A DNA stretch of 64,000 nucleotides from an uncultured Pelagibacteraceae bacterium (GTDB lineage: Bacteria; Pseudomonadota; Alphaproteobacteria; Pelagibacterales; Pelagibacteraceae). Under the pieces are notes generated by a model. That model saw only the letters and a program-made list of their open reading frames with translations. It searched no databases and was not told where the DNA came from. The translations under genes were made by a program, and so were the position numbers. This document shows, piece after piece, positions 10,886 to 21,571 of the stretch (its first letter is position 1; the number at the start of each line of letters is the position of its first letter). The stretch spans positions 1 to 64,000 of the forward strand of contig CACJOS010000005.1 in assembly GCA_902595115.1 (NCBI GenBank), read 5' to 3'.

Positions 10886-11995
10886 CTATTTAATAATTTC
10901 TATTAATTTTTTTGCTAAGACTTTATGTCCAACTTTATTAAAATGTGGATCATTTTTGAAATAGTATTTTTTATAAGTTTCTAGGTACGAAGAATTATTC
11001 ATTTCATCGAAGAAAATCGGAAAATAATTAATAAAATTTTCACATTTATTTTTGCAGAATTCCTGCCATATTTCTACGTGTATCGAATTTATTACATCGT
11101 TTTCTAACTGATGTGGCCAAGGATAAACTGCTAAACTTAATTTTATACTTTGTTGGGAAAGAATTTCATACAACTTCTCCATTTGATCTACCATAATTTG
11201 GTTTCCTTCGTTAATTCCTAAATCATATCCTTCGATTTTATTTTCATTTGAATATGTCCATTTTGCTTTTAGGTTCACTTTATCTGTGAAAATAGGACTT
11301 TCATTAATATTGAATTTTTTTCTATGTTCACTCCTAAATTTATATTTTTTTAAAACAAACATATAGAAATTTGTTAATGGAAAATTATTTCTCAAAAATT
11401 TTCTACGTTTTAAATTTTTCTTTTCTGAATATTTCTCTGTAACTTTCAAATTTTGATCAATTGAGTAAAAATTTGTATCATCATAAAAATCACTTATATC
11501 AATAAAGACAATTACATGATCAAATTTGAAACCTTCTTGAAGAAGATAATTTACTTTAGATAAGTATATTTTGGGTGAATATGAAACTATTCCGAGGTTT
11601 GCAGTTTTGTATCCTGTTTTTTCAGTAAAAATTCCAACAAAACTATCTTCATACTCGATCGGGGTTCCTTCCGTAAATGAGTCTCCTATAAAAGCAAAAT
11701 CATAATTTTTGTTATCAATTTGATTACACTTAGATTTAAAACCATGATTATTTGTACAAAGTTCATATGTATCCTCAAAATTTACGTTATTAGTGTATTG
11801 AACATTTTCCCTCAATGTATGATGATAGGTTGGATGATCTATTCTAATTAATCTTTCATAAAATTGTGATTTTGCAAAAAAAGAATCAAAGTAACTAAGA
11901 ATTTTTGCACCAAAGAAAAAATCAATTACTAAAGAAAAAATGAATGTTACAAAAAGAATCTTCACTAAATCAAAAAGTTTTTTTACAATAAACAT
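10886..11995 (-). CDS. SGNH/GDSL hydrolase-like protein with N-terminal TM
   Basis: FIGDSFTEG block and C-terminal DPHFNKVGHKVLA block. Confidence 0.7.
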   Translation of the reverse strand: MFIVKKLFDLVKILFVTFIFSLVIDFFFGAKILSYFDSFFAKSQFYERLIRIDHPTYHHTLRENVQYTNNVNFEDTYELCTNNHGFKSKCNQIDNKNYDFAFIGDSFTEGTPIEYEDSFVGIFTEKTGYKTANLGIVSYSPKIYLSKVNYLLQEGFKFDHVIVFIDISDFYDDTNFYSIDQNLKVTEKYSEKKNLKRRKFLRNNFPLTNFYMFVLKKYKFRSEHRKKFNINESPIFTDKVNLKAKWTYSNENKIEGYDLGINEGNQIMVDQMEKLYEILSQQSIKLSLAVYPWPHQLENDVINSIHVEIWQEFCKNKCENFINYFPIFFDEMNNSSYLETYKKYYFKNDPHFNKVGHKVLAKKLIEIIK

Positions 11996-12117
11996 TTAAT
12001 CAGTATATTTTTTCTTTAAATTTCATTAATTTTGCGAAAAATCACAATTTTGTAGACTATTTTGAGCCAATTCTACAGTTTAAAATTTATTTCAATATAG
12101 CTATTATATAAATAGTT

Positions 12118-13131
12118 ATGTTTGAAAAATTAGAAGATTTAGCAAAAAATAATAAAAAAATTTCTGACTTTCATATTAGAAGTGGATGGCCACTAGCTTA
12201 TAGACAAACAGGTGAGATTCATAAAATACCTGAAGTGATGGTTAAAGCTCAAGACCTTCAAGATTTAATATCAACAAATTGTAACGAGATTGAGATGAAA
12301 AGATTTCAAGACACTCATGAGTTAGATTCATCTGTAACTTTAAGTGGATTAAGATTTAGAGCAAATTTTTACAAAACTATTCATGGTCCAGCAGCAGTTC
12401 TAAGAAGAGTAGAAAGTGTTATACCTTCTATGGAACAATTTGATCTGCCTCCAGTCTTATATGATATAATTGATATGCACAAAGGTCTCGTTTTAGTAAC
12501 TGGACCAACTGGCTCTGGTAAATCAACTACGCTTGCTGCAATTGTTAACGAAATAAATAAAACAAGAACATCAAATATTATTACAGTTGAGGATCCAGTA
12601 GAATTTATCCACAAAGATTTAAAAAGTATTGTCTCGCATAGAGAAGTAGGCAAACAAACGCAAACATTTGCAACTGCATTAAAAGCAGCATTACGAGAAG
12701 ATCCAGATGTAATATTGGTTGGTGAGATGAGAGATTTGGAGACAGTCTCATTAGCATTGACTGCAGCTGAAACAGGTCACCTTGTATTTGGAACTCTTCA
12801 TACTAGCGGCGCACCAAGTACAATAAATAGAATTATCGACGTATTTCCACCAGAGCAACAAGCACAAATCAGAGCGCAAATTTCAACTTCACTAAAAATG
12901 GTTGTAACTCAAAGACTTCTAAAAACTAAAGATGGACAAGGTAGATGTGGTGCCTTTGAAGTGATGAAGTGTACTCCACCAATTCAAAACTTAATTAGAG
13001 AAGCAAAGATACATCAAATTCCAAGCATCATGCAAACTGCAGTAAAAGATGGAATGATTACTATGAACAAGTCTTTAGAGGAATTAGTAAAAGCAGGAAA
13101 GATAGATGCAGGAGCAGGAAAAGAAGAATAA
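12118..13131 (+). CDS. pilT: Type IV pilus retraction ATPase PilT
   Basis: Walker A GPTGSGKSTT; EDPVEFIH; LREDPDVILVGEMRD; TGHLVFGTLHT. Confidence 0.93.
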   Translation: MFEKLEDLAKNNKKISDFHIRSGWPLAYRQTGEIHKIPEVMVKAQDLQDLISTNCNEIEMKRFQDTHELDSSVTLSGLRFRANFYKTIHGPAAVLRRVESVIPSMEQFDLPPVLYDIIDMHKGLVLVTGPTGSGKSTTLAAIVNEINKTRTSNIITVEDPVEFIHKDLKSIVSHREVGKQTQTFATALKAALREDPDVILVGEMRDLETVSLALTAAETGHLVFGTLHTSGAPSTINRIIDVFPPEQQAQIRAQISTSLKMVVTQRLLKTKDGQGRCGAFEVMKCTPPIQNLIREAKIHQIPSIMQTAVKDGMITMNKSLEELVKAGKIDAGAGKEE

Positions 13132-13849
13132 AGGTTTTTCATTATTAGAAATAATTGTTGTGTTAGCAATAGTTGGTGCTCTTGCTGGAGTTGGTATTCC
13201 TAACTTTGCTAAATGGAATAACAAAAGGATAATATCTAATGCTTCTGAAGAAGTTGCATCCTTGTTAAGAAATATACACGCCACAACTGAAAGAGGAACT
13301 TTTGCTTATGTTCAGTTAATATTTGAGAGTGATAATGAAGATGGAATTTCAATTAAAACTAAAGGTGTGACAATGGATAATTTTACAACCATAATGAATG
13401 ACACGAGTGCTAATTGGAATACTTCAAGTGATAATAGGTGTTCAGTGACACCTTTGGACGATGAATTTTGGACCAGTGAAGACACTGATAGAGATGAATT
13501 AAAAGCAAATATATTTGAGATTTCAAGAAGCGATGTAGTATTCAACTTTATAGGTGAAGCCTCTTTGTGTTTGTCAAGGAACGGAAAATTTTATTATGGA
13601 ACGGGAGCAATAGCTACAGGTGAGCAACCAGAGAATTATATATATTTACTATTAAATAAAGGGGAAAACACAGAGTGCACTATTACTTACATTGATGATG
13701 AACCTGATGAAAAAGTTATTCCACAACCCGATGCATGGGATGGAGGTGGGTGTAAATATGTAGGAGCAGTAAGGTGGACAAGGTTTGGAGAAATAGATAC
13801 ATTTAAATGGAATAGGAGAGATACTGAAGATTTATCAGAATGGAAGTAA
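13106..13849 (+). CDS. GspH/FimT-like pseudopilin
   Basis: Prepilin site KNKG/FSLLEIIVVLAIVGALAGVGIPNF. Confidence 0.8.
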   Translation: MQEQEKKNKGFSLLEIIVVLAIVGALAGVGIPNFAKWNNKRIISNASEEVASLLRNIHATTERGTFAYVQLIFESDNEDGISIKTKGVTMDNFTTIMNDTSANWNTSSDNRCSVTPLDDEFWTSEDTDRDELKANIFEISRSDVVFNFIGEASLCLSRNGKFYYGTGAIATGEQPENYIYLLLNKGENTECTITYIDDEPDEKVIPQPDAWDGGGCKYVGAVRWTRFGEIDTFKWNRRDTEDLSEWK

Positions 13850-13854
13850 ATTTT

Positions 13855-14454
13855 ATGAAAAAAAATAACAAAAGTAATTTAGGAGTTTCAATAATAGAAG
13901 CACTAATTTCAATGGTAATTGTTGGTATTGGATTTGTGGCTGTTTTACAAATAACACAGTATTCAATCAATTCTGTAAAAACGTCTGGGGAAAGAACTAA
14001 AGCTACTTTTTTTGTTAATATGTTTGTAGAGGACTCGCTTTCACTTAGAGATAATTCGACTAGTGAAAATTTTACAGATATTTTAGCAGTTGATGATGCC
14101 AGACAATTCAGTTCAGCATGCGGAACACAAGGAGCCAAAGATTTAGTCAAAGCTGACACTGCAGGAGATATTTATAAAAATTCAACTTCAGATAACGATC
14201 CGGCGGAGAATAAAACTGAAAAATGGAATGCTTTAGTCGCTAATAGAGATTATATGGATTGCTCAAGCAGTGGAAGAGAAATAAGAGCTTTTGAAATTTT
14301 TAAGCTTTGTAATAATACATCTTCACCAGGATGTATCGAAAACAAAAATCAAAGAGATGAAATCATGTATGTAGGTAGAGCTCAAATGACTTTGAACAAT
14401 GGTCAAAAAAGAAAATATTTATATTTCCAGTCTGATTTTAGATTAAAACCATGA
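13855..14454 (+). CDS. PilV-like minor pilin
   Basis: MKKNNKSNLG/VSIIEALISMVIVGIGFVAVLQ; start at internal ATG 13855 favoured. Confidence 0.75.
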   Translation: MKKNNKSNLGVSIIEALISMVIVGIGFVAVLQITQYSINSVKTSGERTKATFFVNMFVEDSLSLRDNSTSENFTDILAVDDARQFSSACGTQGAKDLVKADTAGDIYKNSTSDNDPAENKTEKWNALVANRDYMDCSSSGREIRAFEIFKLCNNTSSPGCIENKNQRDEIMYVGRAQMTLNNGQKRKYLYFQSDFRLKP

Positions 14455-15485
14455 TTAAAAAAAATAAAAATAATAAAGGTCTTACTCTTATTGAAATATT
14501 AATTTCAATAATAATTACATCTGTGATGGTTGCAGCAATGTATACATCTTATAATGTTGTTAGTGGAGCATACAAACAGGTTAGTGATAAAGCAAAAATT
14601 AGTGGATCTAGTAGAGATCTAGTTACAATGATTATGAGAGATATAAGAATGGCAGGTTTTAGATATTATGCGGGAGAACATGCAGCTCAAGAATTTTTAA
14701 ACAATCCATTAAATGCTACATGTGTTGCTGATGGCCTTCGACTAACTGAAAGAAATTATATTTCATTTAATACTGGCTTTGATGGAGATGAAGTCAATAG
14801 TCATGCGCCTTTAGTTATCAGAAAAAATATAGCGAAAGATGCGCCAAGTCTTCATAATCCATTTGATACATGTTGTGATAGTATTGAAATAATTTATGAA
14901 GATTTTAGTTTACTTACAGAACAAGATCAGTTTCAACCATATAAAATATTTAAAATTTCATACTATGCAGCTCAAATAGATAAAGATAGTGACAAAAGAT
15001 ACGGAGTTTATAAAAAAGTACAAAGTTGGGTACAGCCAAGGGAAGCAGCTTATGAATTAGGAATATGTAATTGGCCAGGTCGTGAAGAAGACCTAGTTAT
15101 GGGATTTTGGGATGATGATTGCCCAGAATGTTACGAAGATTTAGTAAGAGATCATGTGGTGGATATGGAATTTATACCATTTGATGAAAATGGCAGAATA
15201 ATAACCGACCCGGCAAAAAATTTCCCTGCACCAGAAAACTTAAACCTCAGAGATAGATTATTTGATATTAGAACAGTTGATATGAGACTTACTTTCAGAT
15301 CAAAGAATGAATTTTATAAAGATAACAAACAAATAGATCCAAGCAATCCAAGCAATAGGGTCGCAAGAAAAATTTATGGTTTGCAAAGAAATTTCACACC
15401 AACTGATGATAAATTAGATAAATATTTGAGAGACTCTGTAATTGTAACAGTAAACACAAGAAATATAGGGCAAGCATTTCAATGA
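14451..15485 (+). CDS. pilW: PilW-like minor pilin
   Basis: KNNKG/LTLIEILISIIITSVMVAAMYTSYNVV...MIMRDIRMAGFRYY. Confidence 0.8.
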   Translation: MIKKNKNNKGLTLIEILISIIITSVMVAAMYTSYNVVSGAYKQVSDKAKISGSSRDLVTMIMRDIRMAGFRYYAGEHAAQEFLNNPLNATCVADGLRLTERNYISFNTGFDGDEVNSHAPLVIRKNIAKDAPSLHNPFDTCCDSIEIIYEDFSLLTEQDQFQPYKIFKISYYAAQIDKDSDKRYGVYKKVQSWVQPREAAYELGICNWPGREEDLVMGFWDDDCPECYEDLVRDHVVDMEFIPFDENGRIITDPAKNFPAPENLNLRDRLFDIRTVDMRLTFRSKNEFYKDNKQIDPSNPSNRVARKIYGLQRNFTPTDDKLDKYLRDSVIVTVNTRNIGQAFQ

Positions 15486-16162
15486 TTAAAAAAAATAATA
15501 AAGGATTTGCTTTAGTATTATCTTTAGTTTTACTATTAGCTATGTCTTTAATGGGTGGAGCTTTAGTAATTACTGCTTCCTCAGATCATTCAAGTAATAA
15601 TAGTAGCGATGAATATCAACAAGCTTTTTATGTAGCTGAAAGTGCTTTGCTTGAAGCTCAAAAAAGTTTAATGGATCAAATGATAGGTCCGATAAATAGA
15701 GATAATGGATTTAGAGATTATAGTGCAAGAAATGTTCCAGGAAACCAAGAAGCTGCACTTCCAGGTACAACTGGAAGCGACAGCACACCTTGTGTAAAAA
15801 GTTTTAAAAATATTGATAGTAGTGATGGTTCCACATTTAGGGTTGTTGAGTACGTAAGAGATCAAAGTTTTTATCAGCTGATTGGACCTATTATTGAAAA
15901 TGATCTATTAGGTGCAACTTTAGGAAGTCCCGAAGATATTCAAAGAGAACGAGACAAGCTACAGACTTATAGATATGAGTATATTTCAACTTATATTGGG
16001 GCAGAAACTTATTCTGGTAGCGGCACAAGTCTTAAAAAAAGTGCTACCAATATTCAAAGAAGAGGTGCAGCTTACAGGTTATATGGATGTGGTATCCTAG
16101 GAACTGTCGATAGGCCACAAATTCTAGTTCCGCTAGAGACTATAGTTATATTGGCATACTGA
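15482..16162 (+). CDS. pilX: PilX-like minor pilin
   Basis: MIKKNNKGFALVLSLVLLLAMSLMGGALVITAS...QQAFYVAESAL; position between pilW and pilY1. Confidence 0.75.
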   Translation: MIKKNNKGFALVLSLVLLLAMSLMGGALVITASSDHSSNNSSDEYQQAFYVAESALLEAQKSLMDQMIGPINRDNGFRDYSARNVPGNQEAALPGTTGSDSTPCVKSFKNIDSSDGSTFRVVEYVRDQSFYQLIGPIIENDLLGATLGSPEDIQRERDKLQTYRYEYISTYIGAETYSGSGTSLKKSATNIQRRGAAYRLYGCGILGTVDRPQILVPLETIVILAY

Positions 16163-16247
16163 GTAATCAAATGAAATAATTATTAAAAGCTTAAATTCAT
16201 CACTTAAGAGTGTTGAATATTGAGTAAATTTTACTAAAATCTTTATA

Positions 16248-16757
16248 ATGAGAAATATAATCATACTATTGTTTCTAGTTTTAATTACACAATCAAAAGC
16301 ATATGCATGCTCTATATTAAATGTTGATATAGGAACTTCAGTTAATGTTGCTAAAGAGAAATTTGATTTTCTTGAAACATTCGATTCATCTACATATGGG
16401 GATGATTTCTCCGTTAGATACACTGTACCTGCCAAAGATTATTGTGAGGACTCAAATTTAGAAAATGCTGATTTAGAAGTGATTGTATACAACTCCCAAA
16501 TTGCTGGGATTAATGTTTTATCCTGGGACCCTAATATAAAAAATGAAATTTATGATTTTACAAACAGTTTTATTGGTTCTATTGGTGAAGATTTAAAAAA
16601 CGACAGAGCTGGCTTAAAAGATTTAAGTCTTGGAAATTTGTTAATAATATATAGTAAATATGAACATCAAGAACAAATACACGAACTTTTAGAGATAACA
16701 AATAATCAATTAAGCAACTACGTCGTTGGTGAACAAATTTTAGATGCAAATTTATAA
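16248..16757 (+). CDS. Exported protein of unknown function inside the T4P minor-pilin cluster
   Basis: Signal peptide (MRNIIILLFLVLITQSKAYA); flanked by pilX and pilY1. Confidence 0.65.
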   Translation: MRNIIILLFLVLITQSKAYACSILNVDIGTSVNVAKEKFDFLETFDSSTYGDDFSVRYTVPAKDYCEDSNLENADLEVIVYNSQIAGINVLSWDPNIKNEIYDFTNSFIGSIGEDLKNDRAGLKDLSLGNLLIIYSKYEHQEQIHELLEITNNQLSNYVVGEQILDANL

Positions 16758-16758
16758 A

Positions 16759-19700
16759 ATGAATAAAATTTTAAAATTATTGTTTGTAATATTTATTTTT
16801 TTTAATTTGCAAACAAGCTCAAATTCAAAACCAGTTCCACCAGGAGCTGGAGAGGGAGATGTAGCAGCCAATATTTTATTTTTGGTCGACAGCTCAGCGA
16901 GTATGTCTGCCTGGATTGGTAATGATGGTTTGGATAGTATACCAAACGCTGTATATGACTCAGCTGGAAGAATTATAGTTACTCAAGCAAGAGGTCAAGG
17001 AGTAGTTAGATATACATATAATAATGATGCTGACGTTCAAGCTTATGAAAGAGATCGATCTTTTGGTTCTAGAGGTGCGATTAGATTTGCAGGCACATGT
17101 AGGCAAGTTTTATTTAATAACGGTGCAACTGGCACCAATCAAAGAATGAATACAAACGTCTCTAGGAATAGAAATGCTAAATCTGTTAGAGGATTGACTA
17201 CTAATGTTTTAAATAATGAAAATTTAATTTTTTTTAATACAATAGTAAGAAGAACATTTCATTTAATATTTGCTTTTGATGAAACAGGTAGAAATTGTAG
17301 AATGGTATTGGATCTTCCAGAAATTGGAACCGTTAGAGGTTTTGATGTTAAAACTATAAATGGCGTTCCTTATATATTTGCTTTAGGCGTAAGTAATGCA
17401 AGTAGAAGAAACGGATCTTTCGCGTCTTGTAATTTACAAACACTTATGTGTGAGACACAAAGATTTGCTAGAGGAGCTTGGAGTAACTTAATAAATAGTT
17501 TTTCTCGAATGTCTGTAAATAATGAAGGTACCATGCTGTACTTAGGAAATGGTGATTTACATGGTCATGCACTTACAAGAACTGGAAATGCGTTTACGTT
17601 AAATCAGAGCAGACAAAGGTATTGTACAAGGACTAACAATCCAGACTTAGATACTCAATTAGTAAATGTAACTTCAATAGCTGTTTCTCCAGGTGATAGT
17701 AATATTATATATGTTGGCTCAGGCATCAATTTTGCAATCCAAAAGTTACAAGTTTCAGATACAGGATGTACTGTAGTTTCGAGTATTGGAAAAGGTATAA
17801 GAAGTTACAATAAAAATACTCCAGACTCAGGCTCAACTACTATAGATGCAGATAGTGTTAATTTTTCACAGGTTTGGGGATTGGAGGTTGATTCTGCAAA
17901 TAACAGAATACTGACATCAACCGATTTTGGATTTATTGATGAATTTAACGAGGACGACTTTACTAATGCCGCCAGAGATTCTGCTTGGTTAGAAAGTATG
18001 GGAGGTCCAAGAATAAATAGATGGACTGGAGTTAAGCAAGCTATTGATGCAATTGTAAATGACACAACTTTAACAACTGGAGCTCATTTTGGATTTGGAC
18101 ATTGGAACGCAGGCGAAAGTGGTCGAGGAAAAAATAGTAGAAGAGGCGGTAGGCATTGTCATAGAAATGACGGGTGTGTTTACTACCGTGGCTGGAATGG
18201 TTCTCACCCAGAGGGTAGAAGCCAACTATGTAATAGTGACTCTTGTATAAATGTTGGAGTAAGCTCAAGAGGCGCGGGCAGGATAATGAATGTTCTTAGA
18301 CCATTGGGGCTTGCGTGGGGTACAGATGCTAATGCCTTTTCACAAATGGCACAGAAATATTTTAATGATGCTAGTGCAGGTGGATTAGTTTTTGATGCGA
18401 CGTCTGAATGTCAGTTAAATTATGTGATTGTCGTTGGAGACGGTGCTATGAGAAATACAGGTCCAGCACAAGCTCGTATCGCAGCATTGAGACGACAGGG
18501 TATTAAGACATTATTTGTAGCATACGGCGGAAATATAAGAGGAACCTCAATGAGAGCATTTGAGAGGTTAGCTAATGCTGGTTCTTGTGGCGACGATAGT
18601 TCAGATGAATGTGAAGACGTCATTGTAGCAAATACACCTGAAGATTTAAAAAGTGAACTGACAAGTAAAATTAGGCAAATTATTGCTGACAAGTTAGCGT
18701 TTACAGCTCCATCAATTACCGCAACTATTCAAGAAGGTGGATCATTGTATCAAGCACAATTTGGTTATGAGCAATTTGCAGAATGGAGAGGAAAAATATT
18801 AAGAAAAAAATTAGATAAGGACGGCACAGTTACTCATGAAATGAACGTTGAGGGAAATTGGAATGCAGCAGTAACGATTCGAAATCAATCAGCATCAGCA
18901 GGCAATGATGATAGAAGAAATCTTTGGACTGCAATGCCAACTGTTCCATACATAGGAGATTGGGATAATTTCACAACTGAAAACTCAAGTGCGATTGGAA
19001 ATCTATTTGAATCTTTAAACTATACTGTAAAAGATTATCACGATGGTGCAACAGGTTGTAATTTAGGTTCTAATGGAAATTCAGATGATATAATTGGACT
19101 AATTAATTTCATGAGCGGTACAGATTATTTTGATTATGATGGAGATTGTAATATTAATGAAAAAAGAGATAGCGTCATGGGAGATGTTTACCATTCACAA
19201 TTGGTAGAAGTTGGAAAACCAGATGCAAATGTTAAATTTGATAGTGAAAATAAAGAAGCCTATTGGAGAGGCAAAAATAATTATCAAAGCTTTGCAATAA
19301 ATAATGAGTCAAGAAAAAGTGTAATCTATGCTGGAGCAAATTCAGGTATACTTCATGCTTTAGACGCAAAAACTGGAGAAGAACTTTGGGGTTTTATACC
19401 ACCTTTTGTTGCAGGACTATTACCTCAAGTGATAAATAAAAATTATAATGGTAAAGTAAACGGTAATGCTGGTGGTTCCAATCCAATATTTGGTGTAGAC
19501 GGCTCACCAGTGATACACGACGTTTTCATAAAAGGAATTTCACCTTCGGGAGCTATTGAAACTAAAAAAAGTTGGCATACTATATTATTCATTCCATATG
19601 GACGAGGAGGAGCTGGTTTCTCTGTATTAGATGTTACCCATCCAGAAATAAGTGGATCTAAGGGTCCAATTCATATGTTTTCAATTTACAATGATAATAT

Positions 19701-21528
19701 CAATAAAAGAATTTTAATTGCTGACCATGAGGGTAATATCACACAAAAAACTTACAACTCTGGTTTTGCATCTATGTTGCAATCTCAAGAGGGTATTGTG
19801 GCACAAGAAAACTATAATGCTGCAAGAGAAGAGGATGAGGGAAATCAAACAGACGCTAATCCTGAAGTTACTGAACGACAAGATGCAATAGCACCTTGTG
19901 ATGATAGTGATGATTTTGCTGTTAATGGAACAGCATCTTGTTTCAGAGGAACAACTTTTAATTTCGATGGTATAGTTCTCGATTACGACGATGGAGATAG
20001 CATACCAGATGGAGTTTTAACAGCTACAGAAATAAAAGATGGAGTGGCAAAGTCTATACCAATCGCAAGCGCAATGATGAAAGATGGTAGTTTGCAAGTT
20101 ACATTTAATGAAGAAAAAGTAATTAATATAAATGTGTCTGATGCTGAACCGACTGAATCTAATCAATTTAGTATCTCAACAGCATGCAGAGGTGCAACTG
20201 GAATAGATCCAATTTACGATTATACGCAGTTAGGTGAAACTTGGTCATCACCGAGAATATTTAGAATTCCTTCAGTATCTAAAACAAAAAGAGATGATGT
20301 AAAAAACGATACCTATGTGGCAGTGATGGGGGGTGGTTTAAGTAAGAATGATCCATGCGCAGGTTCTGCTCTTTTCTTAGTAAATTTAGAAGATAGAGAT
20401 AACCCTGGTTCAATTTTTGGCGCAGAAGAAAATGGAGGACCTATAAGTATAGTTGATACCGATCCAGCTGGCATTACAGTGGGTGATAATGTAGAGCCTA
20501 CACCAGGTGGAAGTGATATAAATAATTCAATACCTTCAACGCCTTTAGTTATCACACCAGATACAGCGTTTAATATTCCTTGGAGAGGAGCAATGGTTTA
20601 TGTAAATGATCTTGAAGGAAAGATTACAAAAATAAACCTTACAAGTTCACAAGAAAATGATGCAGATTTATTTGATCAAACAACATTATTCAAACTAAAT
20701 GCTAGTACAGATAATGCAAGGTATAGCTATTTCTCAATGGATGCTGGTATAGGTTTCACTGACAATCAGTTCTGGTTATTTGGTTCTACCGGTAATTTTA
20801 CAGACTTAGGTGGTCAGGAGCCAGGATTAGATAATATTTTATATGGAGTTAAAGATGAAGATTTTCCATTGTTTAATCATAATGCACGAAATTCCGGTGC
20901 ACCTCACACAAAAGTTCCAAAAGGATCTGAAGATGGTTTTGTAATTAAAGCGAACCAAAATGCTGAACAGGCAGATAGTTTAGAGGATGCAGTTATTTGT
21001 AATAATGTTACTGGGGATGTGTTTGGTGATAAATGTCCTACACGAAACAAGAAAGCTTGGTACATAGCATTAGATAGAGATGAAGGTGGATCATTTATAA
21101 CACCAAGACAATATAGAAAAGCATCTGCACCACCAACTTTATTTAGTGGTAAGGTATATTTTCCAGTTTACCAACCACCTATTGGTCAAAATAAATGTAA
21201 TCAAGGTAATGCCTACATATGTGTTACGGATGACGAATGTGGCACGAACAAATCTCAAGGACTACAAACCAACGCTTCAATTGAAACCAATGTTGATAAT
21301 AACACGGCATCAAGCACTGGTTCTCAAGATACAGTTACCATTGGAACAGAAAATAATGCTTGTGCTTATATTAATGAAGGTGTGTTGTCCGAACTTGTTG
21401 TGTTTGGAACCAATCTCTACGCTAACGTTGCAGGTCCAAGTGAAGACTCTTCTACACTTTATAGAGTTCCTGCCTTACCTGGAGATATAATTTCAAATAG
21501 AGGCGGTTGGAGAGACAGTAGTTATTAA
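16759..21528 (+). CDS. pilY1: PilY1-like tip adhesin with VWA domain
   Basis: VWA MIDAS LVDSSASMSAW; C-terminal propeller YAGANSGILHALDAKTGEELWGFIPP; start at ATG 16759 favoured (ORF track 16744). Confidence 0.88.
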   Translation: MNKILKLLFVIFIFFNLQTSSNSKPVPPGAGEGDVAANILFLVDSSASMSAWIGNDGLDSIPNAVYDSAGRIIVTQARGQGVVRYTYNNDADVQAYERDRSFGSRGAIRFAGTCRQVLFNNGATGTNQRMNTNVSRNRNAKSVRGLTTNVLNNENLIFFNTIVRRTFHLIFAFDETGRNCRMVLDLPEIGTVRGFDVKTINGVPYIFALGVSNASRRNGSFASCNLQTLMCETQRFARGAWSNLINSFSRMSVNNEGTMLYLGNGDLHGHALTRTGNAFTLNQSRQRYCTRTNNPDLDTQLVNVTSIAVSPGDSNIIYVGSGINFAIQKLQVSDTGCTVVSSIGKGIRSYNKNTPDSGSTTIDADSVNFSQVWGLEVDSANNRILTSTDFGFIDEFNEDDFTNAARDSAWLESMGGPRINRWTGVKQAIDAIVNDTTLTTGAHFGFGHWNAGESGRGKNSRRGGRHCHRNDGCVYYRGWNGSHPEGRSQLCNSDSCINVGVSSRGAGRIMNVLRPLGLAWGTDANAFSQMAQKYFNDASAGGLVFDATSECQLNYVIVVGDGAMRNTGPAQARIAALRRQGIKTLFVAYGGNIRGTSMRAFERLANAGSCGDDSSDECEDVIVANTPEDLKSELTSKIRQIIADKLAFTAPSITATIQEGGSLYQAQFGYEQFAEWRGKILRKKLDKDGTVTHEMNVEGNWNAAVTIRNQSASAGNDDRRNLWTAMPTVPYIGDWDNFTTENSSAIGNLFESLNYTVKDYHDGATGCNLGSNGNSDDIIGLINFMSGTDYFDYDGDCNINEKRDSVMGDVYHSQLVEVGKPDANVKFDSENKEAYWRGKNNYQSFAINNESRKSVIYAGANSGILHALDAKTGEELWGFIPPFVAGLLPQVINKNYNGKVNGNAGGSNPIFGVDGSPVIHDVFIKGISPSGAIETKKSWHTILFIPYGRGGAGFSVLDVTHPEISGSKGPIHMFSIYNDNINKRILIADHEGNITQKTYNSGFASMLQSQEGIVAQENYNAAREEDEGNQTDANPEVTERQDAIAPCDDSDDFAVNGTASCFRGTTFNFDGIVLDYDDGDSIPDGVLTATEIKDGVAKSIPIASAMMKDGSLQVTFNEEKVININVSDAEPTESNQFSISTACRGATGIDPIYDYTQLGETWSSPRIFRIPSVSKTKRDDVKNDTYVAVMGGGLSKNDPCAGSALFLVNLEDRDNPGSIFGAEENGGPISIVDTDPAGITVGDNVEPTPGGSDINNSIPSTPLVITPDTAFNIPWRGAMVYVNDLEGKITKINLTSSQENDADLFDQTTLFKLNASTDNARYSYFSMDAGIGFTDNQFWLFGSTGNFTDLGGQEPGLDNILYGVKDEDFPLFNHNARNSGAPHTKVPKGSEDGFVIKANQNAEQADSLEDAVICNNVTGDVFGDKCPTRNKKAWYIALDRDEGGSFITPRQYRKASAPPTLFSGKVYFPVYQPPIGQNKCNQGNAYICVTDDECGTNKSQGLQTNASIETNVDNNTASSTGSQDTVTIGTENNACAYINEGVLSELVVFGTNLYANVAGPSEDSSTLYRVPALPGDIISNRGGWRDSSY

Positions 21529-21571
21529 TAATTATAAATTAATTATAATAATTAAAATGTATTTTTCTCAA

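Noticed and set aside
12051-12077. TGTAGA-N15-TCTACA inverted repeat upstream of pilT
   Set aside because: Only 6-bp arms, single copy, AT-rich context; insufficient without conservation data.
18041-18268. Minus-strand ORFs inside pilY1 (e.g. 18041-18268, 18420-18692, 20313-20555)
   Set aside because: Antisense to a strong long coding frame, no recognisable domains; treated as chance ORFs.
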